Below are positions 21,480 through 31,432 of a stretch of 64,000 nucleotides of DNA, one piece after another. This DNA is from Cantharellus purpuraceus (lineage: Eukaryota > Basidiomycota > Agaricomycetes > Cantharellales > Hydnaceae). The notes beneath the pieces are model-generated. The model did not search any database, was not told where the DNA came from, and saw nothing but the letters and a program-made list of their open reading frames with translations. Where the stretch lies: contig JALBUN010000045.1 in assembly GCA_025174535.1 (NCBI GenBank), positions 434,001-498,000 on the forward strand, read 5' to 3'. The position numbers and the translations under genes are program-made. Every line of letters starts with the position of its first letter. Position 1 is the stretch's first letter.

Positions 21480-22456
21480 AGGTATTCTCGATATGAGATA
21501 CTCACCAAGGATGATGGTATTTCTGTAAGAGCAATTGCAAGGCGGTGTACCCGAATGGAGACGATAACACAGATGGGAGTGAGCCAACACCGCACTAAAA
21601 GCTCGGATGTTCTTAGACCGCTTCCCGACGGCCCCTTTCAACTCAGGCCTTTCCGCGGTATGAGCTCAATCGAGAGCATTAATCTACCCCTAGAATAACA
21701 CCAAGCCTACTAAAGCCGACTGCTGAAACTCATTTCATATGCATTGCGGCTTGTCGTCTCGAAACCCAGCGCAGCATCATGAGCCTTAACCTTTCAGTGT
21801 CAGTACTTTTTCAAAGGGTGTCTCCCAGCTTTGTATACCATCCCAGACATACATTAGAATGGACATGATCGTTAAGCCTATTATTTGGGCTGACACGTTC
21901 GCCAAACTTCAGTTACTCCGGGACCCTAGGTGATAGGGTGTCGGGAGGTATTCTTGAGCTTGAATTGCATACAGTACACAGTCGTTGCACAATCGCAAGA
22001 TAGGCAAGAATGAGACCGTTCGTATAGCGCAAGAGAATATCCAAAAGCACGAGACTGGCGTAGCAGTAGGGAACAGTCCATAGTCACTAGAGACCGGCAG
22101 TGACCGGCATTGAAAATCTCGTATACGCAGAAGCTAGTAGCGCTTGGCTTGTTGACCTGAATAGAGACGGGTGTGCCCCTCGGAATCCCCCTTTCGGATA
22201 CTCTGGAAGTAGCTAAAGGCTCCGCTCCTTGATCAGATTGCGATTACTGCAATTCATATGTTTGAATAGGACTACTGTATAGTTGCATTCCAGTAATTTG
22301 AAGAGGGACCATTGCCCATTTGGTACTGTTCAAAGAACAGCAGATGCCCATAACGTGTTGTGGATGGTGCTCCAAGGTCCGTCGTTGTCAAGTTACAATA
22401 AACGTTCTGGCGTTCAGCGGACATCGGCAGAGACTCGGAGAACGAAATATACTAGT
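21480..22456. other. Unassigned stretch
   Basis: No supported gene. Immediately followed by the double inverted repeat. Confidence 0.4.
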
Positions 22457-22687
22457 CAACTCCCTGTGCAATTATGTATTGCCTGCGGCGGACATTAGCT
22501 TGGATAGGATGGGTCTCGGATGCATTCCAGTGAGCTTTCTCCCTAGACGTCCCAAAGAATGATACTTGGTTGTCACACCATGTACGCGTTGGGACATCTA
22601 GGGAGAAAGCTCACTGGAATGCATCCGAGACCCATCCCATCCAAGCTAATGTCCGCCGCAGGCAATATATAATTGCACAGGGAGTTG
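22457..22687. repeat. Long inverted repeat 1 (98-bp arms)
   Basis: Left arm 22457-22554 pairs with right arm 22590-22687 with three mismatches that I can see (about 97%), loop 35 nt. The loop contains 'caaagaatg' plus 'cttggttgtcacacc', which is close to sequence found after inverted repeat 2 (22872-22900) in the promoter of the next gene. Confidence 0.92.
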
Positions 22688-22688
22688 T

Positions 22689-22876
22689 CTTTGAAGTGAG
22701 TTGACCGTTCCGTTGTCGAGGAGAGCGCGGTTCCTATGCGATCTTACGAAGATCAGGATGCAAGTGTGAAGAGTCAGCGACGAATGGAGCGATTAGTTTC
22801 ACTCCATTCTGATCCTCGTAAGATCGCATAGGAGCCGCGCTCTCCTCGACAATAGAACGGCCAACTCGCTTCAAAG
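22689..22876. repeat. Long inverted repeat 2 (72-bp arms)
   Basis: Left arm 22689-22760 pairs with right arm 22805-22876 with about seven mismatches, loop 44 nt. It abuts inverted repeat 1 with a single base between them, and lies about 80 bp before the TATA box of the I66 gene at 23039. Confidence 0.9.
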
Positions 22877-22956
22877 AATGGCACTTGATTGTCACACCTA
22901 TGGAAACCACCACATTCCACGCGAATAGGAACAAATGTAATGGGAGATGCTCAGCC

Positions 22957-22963
22957 TATATAA
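22957..22963 (+). promoter_or_regulatory. TATA box of I66 copy 6
   Basis: TATATAA 76 bp before the ATG, in the CCTATATAAGTGCGGTGCAA context shared with copy 5. Confidence 0.65.
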
Positions 22964-23038
22964 GTGCGGTGCAAGCAGGCAAGTCTATCATCAACCGTCT
23001 GCATTTCACACAAGACATCTGATCTCACATCACTCACC

Positions 23039-23665
23039 ATGTCCATTTCCACAGGCTCATACACCATTCGCTCAGCTCTCGCCCCCAATCCGTTTATCGG
23101 CGGCCGGGGTCCTAGGGGAAACCCCCCCGCGGACACGGAGATAGTCAGCCTCCCTCGAGGTGGACCCCGTCCCACGCCTCAAGAGGCAAGTCACTGATTT
23201 TGCACAAGTCTATCACTAACAGGATGTCATAGTGGGTTATAGAAAAGCGTGGCAATAATGACTACTTCCTTCATGCAAAAGGCTCAAACACGTACGTTAT
23301 GAAAGACCTCGTGTGGGGAACGAAGCGCCAGCGCCCTCGCCCCGAAAAATGGCAGATAAAGCGTGTACCGCAACACGGAAAAAATCAGTACCTGTAAGTG
23401 TATGATTTGGTTCACTTTCCAAAAGTCATTGACGGTCTTTTGGCAGGATCATGAGGGAAAAACCAAAGGGACATGGCTGGGTGCTTCCCGGAACCAGAGA
23501 TAATACTCAGGTTAGAGTGAAATCATGACTAAGCAGAAATTTCCGAATGACTGATCATGATCCATATAGATCGCTGTTCGAAACCTCACTGGGTTTCAGA
23601 ACAATCCACAGAGGTTTCCCGCTAGGGAACGCTTCATTATCGAAAGCCTTGCGGATCTTGATTGA
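23039..23665 (+). CDS. I66-type serine protease inhibitor, divergent array copy 6
   Basis: Exons 23039-23185, 23233-23393, 23447-23510, 23570-23665; 155 residues. Frame: MSISTGSYTIRSALA, IGGRGPRGNPPADTEI, WVIEKRGNNDYFLHA, EKWQIKRVPQHGKNQYL, KGHGWVLPGTRDNTQ, and ends ERFIIESLADLD. Intron 1 begins GC (AG|GCAAGT) rather than GT; introns 2 and 3 are GT-AG. Exon 2 keeps the 161-nt length. The loop after residue 20 is unlike all others: the Glu-Asp pair is gone and Gly/Pro/Arg residues are inserted; the AGAPTAV segment of exon 2 is also replaced (SNTYVMKDLVW). I expect altered or lost protease specificity. The gene is intact and has a TATA box. Confidence 0.75.
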
Positions 23666-23895
23666 TTGAATCTACCAATGCTTACTAGCGCCTCAAATCT
23701 CCAAACAGAATGTCTTGATCTTGTCTGAACGTGTACTTGTAGCAATCGAATGCATTGCTCGTTGCCTTTGTCCTGAACCAGCTTACAGTCATCAACCTGG
23801 CACGCATCAGCATTAGAGAGTTGCTGGCTTTTCTGTCGTCGGATGCTGGCGCCATTGGTTTGTATCCGGTGGAGAGCCCTCCCATTCACATAACA

Positions 23896-23964
23896 CTGGT
23901 TTGCATGATGTTCTCCAGTCATCTCATTGATGATGAGATGTCTGGAGACCATCATGCAAGCCAG
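23896..23964. repeat. 69-nt foldback
   Basis: Arms ctggtttgcatgatg... (23896-23927) and ...catcatgcaagccag (23933-23964) pair over 32 bp with about three mismatches and a 5-nt loop. The size resembles a small-RNA precursor hairpin. Confidence 0.75.
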
Positions 23965-25495
23965 ATCACTTCATTCTAAAGCCACCTTGGCCACAATTAA
24001 CCGTCAAGGTGTACTTAGTTGCGTCGCTTCAGTATCCTAGTGGCTTCGTCCCCTGCTCAGGATGCGCGGGCGCAGTATCCCAACTCAATGATAGGATGAG
24101 CTTGTGAACTCCCAGTTCCTCTATGAACTTCAGCAGTTTCTCATCTGATTGATTTTTCACAGCGGGAAGAAGGGACTTGGAATTGGCTCCTAATCCCAGC
24201 GAAGGTGCTGTGATAACCTTGTACGGTGCATCACCATTTCCACTAGTAGGTAGTATCCCGAAACTGAATTTCCAAAGTAAGGCGCCACAGCATGCTTGTC
24301 TGTTATGATGACTTGTACCCAATGTAGCGGTCACTCCAGAACAAAATCAACGATGACAGAATTTTACAGAGAACCAATGGGAAGAGGTAGCCTTGGGTCG
24401 CCGACTTATATCAAAAGAATGGCACTAGCTCGAACGTCACATCAGTTTCCCTTCACTGTAAACATGATACGACCAGCTGAAAAAGCTCTGTTTGTCTTGA
24501 ATTTCGCTCTGACTAACGGACAGCTTACTACACTCAGCGGCCACGCATATCGTCGCTACTATGTTGCTTCTTAACACGCCTTTGTGACTCAGATATGTTT
24601 GAGCTACTTGACGGAAACTGAAATGGAACGCGCCCTCAGAAGAGGGTACGAGTGTAGCCGCCGCCCGGCTGAACCGTCAAGGTAATAGCCCCGCGGATGG
24701 GCTTTGGAGTTACATAAACGAGAATCGTTCCCCAAATCCTGCTAACACGGCTATACTTCCCTCACTACATACTCAATAGTACAATCTCGTCGCTGCCTGT
24801 CCCGTATTACTAGTGGCTGCCAGTTCCGAAGCGGGACAAGCACGGTGCGTCTGCGGCATGAAGCTGGAGGAAGGTCAGTTTGGCCAAACAGGACATCACC
24901 ACGGTCTTGGCGTTTGCGAGGCCTATACCCCACAAGCGCGTGAGTCTATTGTTCCTACATAGATATCAACGCTAACTAAAAACGGGCTGCACTACTCTCG
25001 GCCCATGCTCTAATAGAAAGCCAGCATTTGCACACATGACATGCTTGGGGGCGGTGATTAAATAACATGATATCCACACTAGACTGCATAAGACCCATTC
25101 AATCGCGGAATATTGAAGCCACAACTAAAGTACCAAAGAACTAAAGAACCCTCACCTATCAATATTGAGCGGCCATTTCACAGGAAAAATACCGCCACGA
25201 GTTTGCTAGCTCAGGAACGCTACATGCGAATTCGTGAAGATGGGATTGTGAATTCCCACAGGAACAAAAAAAAAGAACACGTCGTTTGTTCATGAAGAGG
25301 GGCTCAAAGCATTGAATGTAATAACGAAAAAACCATCGCTATCGTTACGTGCCACTGGAACAAACAGCCTGATTCAGACATCAGAAGGGGGTCAAAGTCA
25401 AAGTCATTTGCCCTATTTCGGGGTGGCACCCAGGCATTTGTATTCGTCACGGTGTGGTCCCTCATGGCACCTAAAGTCGAGGGTTTGTCAGAGTG
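23965..25495. other. Unassigned stretch
   Basis: No supported gene. A frame at 24296-24574 has no recognisable domain. 25496-25501 (TATAAG) may be the TATA box of the gene at 25588. Confidence 0.4.
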
Positions 25496-25587
25496 TATAA
25501 GGAGGGGAGGGAGTTTGGCTGACTTTCACCGGGTCATTTATTCCTTCACTTTTTCTTACCTGATCTACTCCCAACACTTGTTTTATC

Positions 25588-27581
25588 ATGCCCCAGCTCA
25601 CTGCCAACTCTGAAAACTTCGACGCGTCCTGGAACGCGTTTGACGCGTCTGGCAGCTCTACAGACTTTGGTCATTCAACGTGGTCCCCGTATGCCGCCCC
25701 TCCCGACGCAGCCCCTTCAACCCCCATGGCCTGTCTAGATGGGGCGTCTGGCAGTTTTACATACTTTGACCATCCAACATGGTCCTCGTATGCCACCCCT
25801 CCCGACGCGGCCCCTTCAACCTCTATGGCCGGTCTAGATGGGGCATCTAGCAGCCCCACATACTTTGATCAAACATGGTCCTTGTATGCCACCCCTCCTA
25901 ATTTGTATACCACCCCTCCCGACGCGGCCCCTTCAACCTCCATGGCCTGTCTAGATGGGGCGTCCGGCAGCTCCACATACTTTGATCATCCAACGTGGTC
26001 CTCGTATGCCACCCCTCCCGACGCGGCCCCTTCAACCTCTATGGCCGGTCTAGGTGGGGCATCTAGTAGCTCCACATACTTTGATCAAACATGGTCCTTG
26101 TATGCCACCCCGCCTGATTCGTATACCACCCCTCCCGACGCGGCCCCTTCAACCTTCATGGCCGGTCTAAATTGGGCATCTAGCAGCTCCACATACTTTG
26201 ATCATCCAACGTGGTCCTCGTATGCCACCCCTCTTGATGCGGCCCCTTCAACCTCCATGGCTGGTGTCGATGCCAGTTGCGTGAGCTCCAATGAGTACCC
26301 GTTTTCTCAACCGCACCAGCTCGAACCGTTGGACTTCTCAAGTAAGTCAAAATTCCAGCACAATGTCTAACTTGAACAGCCTCCTCATCTTCGGTATACA
26401 GGTTTCCCGCAGCCATCTGACGTGTCGCAAGAGCCATTATATTCTCTAGACGCTACATGCTCAAACCTTCAGGATCAACAATGCCTGGAAAGAATATTGG
26501 CAAGCACAGCTGGTGAAGGGTCGCAAGGCTTAACTCAACCACTAGACCCAGGCCAGCTCATGGCAACGCCCTTCCTCCCGCAAGCTCCACTGACTACTCC
26601 CTCGATTGGCCTGTCGACTGTTCCTACTTCCGATACAGGGTTAGGGAGTAGCGCGATACTCATGGAGCCCTACTGGAAGGGAGGGCTTGCACATCCACAA
26701 CGCTCCGAGGAGAATCGGTATAAGTGAGCGACCCCTCGCGTTTACACATACGATGCTGACGTTGTGAATTCCAAGTAATGCGTATCTATCCGATGATAAC
26801 ACTGGTCACGTCTCTCTACTGCCCATGCATCCCTGTCTGTCTCAGGATCATCAAGTGCCGCTACTTTCGAGCGACCACCATGATGCGATCGTATATTTAG
26901 CAGGGCAGATGGCTGTTCCAAACCAGGGACATGAGACAGCAGGCAACCAGGGACGTGAGACAGCAGGCATCTTAGCTGGGGTTCTGAACCAGTGAGTGTA
27001 TTGTATAGTCATGAACACAAGTTTGACGGATTGGGTTTGACAGACCGTACGGAGCTGACCCCAGCGTCGCAAACAACAATAGTCACGACAGTGACACAGC
27101 GTGGCATTCCAGATCTGTGCCACATGCCGGTACAGTTGCTTTAGAGCAGCTGGATGGATCATCCGCGGGCATTCAAAAATCCCGCCCCACAACTGCGGCA
27201 TGGACTACAACCCGGTCGCATTCCATCCTGCCGCCTTCAATCCCGCCGCCTCCTACTTCGCCGCATCTTAGTACACCGTTAGATATCATCTTAACTGCAG
27301 ACCGAGTATGCAGCTATGTAGGACCTGACGGCAAGGCATGCAGGCGGAGTATGGAATCTGTGAGCAACAGGAACGCGGCAAGACACTGGTTCACCTGCCA
27401 CGCAATGAAGGAGCTCAACAGTGTTCGTGCAAAAAAAATGGCCATGTCACAAGCAAGGATCATTAATTCCACGGCAAGGCAATTGGCCGCGGAAAGATAT
27501 TTGGCCATCTGTCCACTGGAGACATGCGTGGACAAAGGAAAACCTAAAGCCGAATTCGTCCGCGAAGATAGCCTCATTTGA
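25588..27581 (+). CDS. Repeat-rich protein with Cys/His C-terminal region, ending at an in-frame TGA
   Basis: Exons 25588-26341, 26402-26723, 26776-26991, 27044-27581; GT-AG introns of 52-60 nt; 609 residues to the first stop. Residues about 20-225 are six tandem units of two alternating lengths (33 and 39 residues) built on the pattern S-T-Y-F-D-H-P-T-W-S-S-Y-A-T-P-P-D-A-A-P. The C-terminus has Cys and His in a zinc-finger-like order (CSYVGPDGKACRR, then ARHWFTCH, then ICPLETC). The frame stops at TGA 27579-27581 inside the last motif. Past it the same frame stays open for 50 codons to 27734 and would supply RH...KH, the usual second half of a C2H2-like finger. So either a recent nonsense change (CGA to TGA) or readthrough. 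Function unknown; a DNA-binding regulator is a guess. Confidence 0.7.
25640..26265 (+). repeat. Coding tandem repeat (six units, 99 and 117 bp)
   Basis: Units alternate between a short form and a form with an extra six residues (YTTPPD-like insertion). The order short, short, long, short, long, short suggests that a long-short pair was duplicated as a block. Units are 90% or more alike by eye. Confidence 0.85.
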
Positions 27582-27734
27582 CACATGGAAAACCCGAGGA
27601 AGCACCAAGGGTTTTCCGTGTCCAGACCCAAAGCGAGCAGATGGGCTCACGCGAATATGGAGGTCCTGAGCATCTCGGACAAGTTTGCCAGTGCATACGA
27701 AGAGGCTGTCTGGAGGATATGGCACGGATACTGA

Positions 27735-28442
27735 GAGGATGATGCTCTACCGTGGACCGGAGATTTGACAATGGAGCTCTGGCATTCCTGAGGGGGTTTA
27801 TATGGTCTGGCAGAACAAGGGGAGCGCAGGACAAAGGGATGTTAGTCACGTGATGAAGTGATGGTCGGTCATGGCATGTGGCCGTGAATCAATATTGTCG
27901 CCTTTGAAGTTTTTTATAGAGTCCTGAGAAAGACTTTCTTGTAATTCAACAGGCATCACCTGATTGGATGATCGTGTCTCAGTATTTCGTTGGCGCAGGG
28001 AAGTAAGCGCTAGTTTATGGATGAATGCAACGTGTTATAATTGCTTACGTCTAGATTGCTCTATTGAAGGAGATCTCAGTCATCAGTTACAGAAGCGTGG
28101 TGTACAACTCTAATGATCTGAAGGGAAACGCTGTTCCGCTGCATGTGTTGACAGTATCTCTCTGTCCGCGTAATTATGTACGTCAAGGCGTAAACAACGG
28201 GGTTGTTGTGGACGTCAGCCTTGCAAGGGAACTGGGTATAATAGGAGACAATGGGTAGAGAGTTAGTGAGTCACTAAGTGACTTTAAAACGAATAGCACT
28301 CGATCGTCACGCGATGGACGGTCTCCAGTCTTAAGCGGATCTGAGGATTTACTCAATAAAAATCATTTCTTGCACACTGCAGCTCTGCCACTCTAAATTC
28401 AGTGCAAGCAATCCAACTTGACGCCCGTCATCTCACCTCACA
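27735..28442. other. Unassigned stretch and decayed I66 promoter
   Basis: No supported gene. 28275-28442 corresponds to the promoter region of copies 5 and 6 (tagcactcgatcgtcac; gtgcaagca), but the TATA position reads 'ctctaaattc'. Confidence 0.45.
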
Positions 28443-29003
28443 ATGCTTTCTCTCAAAATATCTCATTACAAGCCATACATGATCCGCTCAGCCATGTTCT
28501 GAACCGCCTATCGGTGGCAGTGTTATCGACCCTGACTCAGGGCGCAGGAGGGTTATGACCTTTCCTAACAGAGGCATCATGGGACGCGGGGGAGGGTGAT
28601 GTTGCACTGCAAGTAGCGTCGCTAAGAGGGAACATCATAGTGACCTATTATTCAGTGTCGAAACTGGTGGATACATCCTCAGCGCACAAGGAGCGCTACA
28701 GGCATTGTCGACAGCCTGGTATATACGGTCATTCCCGTTGTAGAAACAGTCGAAAGTTGGCGTCTAGAATATGTTGCGCAGCATGGAGAGAATGGAAATG
28801 AATTTTGTGCAGGATCGAGACGATTGCCGAAAATAACACCATGGCCTGGGTGCTTCGGGGAGAAAACGAGGGTACTCAGGTGGAAGTGTGGCAATGATCA
28901 ACCAAAGCCTTTCATTGAAGGATCAAGCATCTTCAAGTCAGTGTGAACCATGCAGTGCGGACTCCTAAAGAACGTTTCATCGAGAGGCACGATTCCCTGG
29001 ATC
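28443..29003 (+). pseudogene. I66 protease-inhibitor pseudogene, array copy 7
   Basis: ATG at 28443 followed by a scrambled exon 1 (HYKPYMIRSAM, then a stop). Later parts can still be matched: an exon-2 region with frameshifts (28640-28810), exon 3 after 'gtgcag' at 28811 (IETIAENNTMAWVLRG), and exon 4 near 28945-29003 (PKERFIERHDSLD-like). The TATA box is lost. Farthest member of the array on this side. Confidence 0.7.
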
Positions 29004-30487
29004 AAATCTACCAAGACAGTTTATCTTGTTGATTAGTGCACTTTTTCGGCATTGCTGCTACTGGTGGGCCTGAACACAGCCTGATAACTGAGTGATCCAA
29101 GTAGGTGCCTGTATGTTTCCCCAGCACGTGTCAGCACAATTGGAAAGATGTGGCAGTGTGTCTGTCCTCACCAGGAGCCTTCGCTGGCGCAATTTTGAGT
29201 CCACGTGAAGTCCACCAGTGATCATGCAAGGCATTGCAATGCATGTGCCTAAAGCGATGACGGCATTGACACGTGCCGACGAAACACAAAGCCATCTCTG
29301 TATCCTTCGACCTCTAATGAACAAAATGGCTTCAATTTTAGTTGTCTGAGAAGCACTAAGGAGTGGTGTGATTGTCCCAGAGCAAGCTATGCCTCGCACC
29401 GCAGCCAATGATTTCTCCATCACCCAAAATAAAGCGTCTCAAATGGTAAGTAGCTGTAAATTAGGGCTGGATCCGAAGCACGAGGGAAGGCTCGGCAGGG
29501 AGAATATGCGTCATGAGGTTTGTGCTGGGTGTGTTTGTGACGACTATCATCCAACAGGAAATAATCATGGACACATAGTCGTCATCCGTGTCGGACCCGG
29601 CAAAGTAGGATGGCCGGTGCATGGAAAGTTTCCATCAATCATTGGGTGATTTGCTGTGTTGCTCATCCATTCATTGATCTATGTACCGGGCAGATTACCT
29701 TTTCTAGCTTGAGCCTACAGGGGGATGCTTATCAATGTCCAGCCAGGCTGCATGCTGATAGAGACAAACGCATGCATCATCAAAGCAGGCACAGCCTGCA
29801 GATTCCAATGGGATTTCCGTTCGATCAATTTGGCGTCAATCGCACCAGAATGCAAATAACATGAAACCCTTCAAGATCCTAGGTAGGACGCAAAGCATGT
29901 CGTTCCCTTGGGAACTGATGTGGCATGCAAGAACATGGGAATTCGCAACTGCTGATGCTCATCTTTTAGGGAGCCGGAGTGCGTGCCGTTGCCGAGCAAT
30001 GAACGGCCGATGTCCCACTGGAAATAACTACACGCCGGGCGGTCCGCTGAAACCACGAGTCGCCTCGTTTGAGTCTGGCGAGGCGCAGAGATATCTGAAA
30101 CTGGCTCGGCTACTCCACCGGCTACTAGCCGCCAGTGTTTCCATTTGCGGACGACACCTCCCTAGAATCCGAAACCTGAGTTTCGTATGCCACTCGTTTC
30201 AGGCAGTGCAACAAACATGGTCTATGGGAAAGCACACGCTGCCTATGGGCCCTAAATGATGAAATATACGTGGAGTGAGATGCCGCCTTCCCTGTCTGTC
30301 GAACCTGCGGCTACTTTCGGGGATTGAAAAAAAGGGAGAGGTGAGGTACAGGGTTGTGCCCGCGTGCTTGGTGTGGCCACGTGGGCCACGTGGTCCAAAT
30401 AGGCTTCTCTCCGCCAAATTATCGGACCGCCAGTGTGGCGGGCTTGTTTGTTCTTCTTACGGATGCACTTCTCTTTCTCCTTTTACC
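29004..30487. other. Unassigned stretch
   Basis: No supported gene. Frames at 29368-29649 and 29861-30259 have neither a recognisable domain nor splice structure. It separates the repeat-rich left part from the conserved block. Confidence 0.4.
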
Positions 30488-31285
30488 ATGGACCATTATC
30501 CCTATGGCTACCATGACAGCCTCGACAACCTTGACTTCACCTTTGAGCAAGTAGGAGATGACTTGAACTCTCTCAAGTTCGCAGCAAGACCAGAGGGTGA
30601 TCCGTTGGCTGCCTTTACATTGTACGCCCCCTTTTTCCGCTCGCTCCATCTGTCGTCTCACAGACAATCCTCCCCAGCGAAGTCGTGCGGTTCCGCTTTT
30701 TACTTTGACGGTTCCCACCGCTAATGGATGCATCGTTGAATAGAAGCACACCGTCCCGACCCTGACTGTTCAATTGAAGCGTGAGATAGCGTGGCGCAGT
30801 CTGTATCCAGAGCTCAAGGGCCCCGATATGTGCCTCATCCATTTCGGCCCCGATCACGATATGGGTCGCTTTGCATATGGGATCATTGCAGAGCAATACA
30901 TGAGCAAGTTCCTGCGCAAGCCAAACAGCAGCAGCTCGTGAGTCAGCGCCATGCCACTTTTCCCCCCTCACAGGTCCTGATTTCCCACCCAGTTCGATAT
31001 ACTTTACCGCACAGAATTCGCGAGAGTACAAGTGGAAGCAGACAGGCGATATTCTCGAGGTACGTCTGCTCTTGTGTCTATTTTCGAGATGTTGCCGAAC
31101 CCGGTCGTCAGTGCATTGACACTCATGGCAAGAAGTGGGTGGCCCAGTACGATGCGAGATACTCACCGCCACAAATGAGAATTAAGGGGGACGGTGTGCT
31201 GATATGCACGGAGATCTTCGTGACCTGGTACTTGTATCAGAATGCAAAGAGATGGAAATGGGAAATTAAGATAGGGAAGGTCTAG
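30488..31285 (+). CDS. Probable DUF6593-like protein (exon structure partly uncertain)
   Basis: Start MDHYPYGYHDSLDNLDF. The central exon reads TVPTLTVQLKREIAWRSLY... to a GTGAGT donor near 30937; the next exon (after 'cccacccag', about 30990) reads YFTAQNSREYKWKQTGDILE to GTACGT; the last exon begins CIDTHGKKWVAQYD and ends WKWEIKIGKV with the stop at 31285. The G-x-x-Y-x-W...A-x-Y...D-x-[IV]-x-T-x-x-x pattern is what I associate with basidiomycete DUF6593 proteins (unknown function, often in large families). The junction between exon 1 and the exon at about 30745 is not settled: a 43-nt intron (GTACGC...CACAG, about 30623-30662) is plausible, the next is not. Confidence 0.5.
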
Positions 31286-31432
31286 CATTACACGCCAATC
31301 GCAGAATGGGAATGGTTGTAGTTTTTGTTCGCAGGGCACACAAGCCAAAGGAGCTAAGTCCCGCAAAGTCCCGCCTATGCTCAAACCCTGACATGTGAAA
31401 AGCCACTGCATTATAAAAAGCCGTCATGACAT

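Noticed and set aside
22951..23175. 74-aa minus-strand frame over the inhibitor gene
   Set aside because: Antisense to exon 1 and promoter of the I66 gene at 23039.
25640..26265. Possible CRISPR-like array
   Set aside because: Units are contiguous coding repeats without unique spacers, in a eukaryotic gene.
30615..31172. 185-aa minus-strand frame
   Set aside because: Antisense to the DUF6593-like gene, whose exon pattern and motifs are more convincing.
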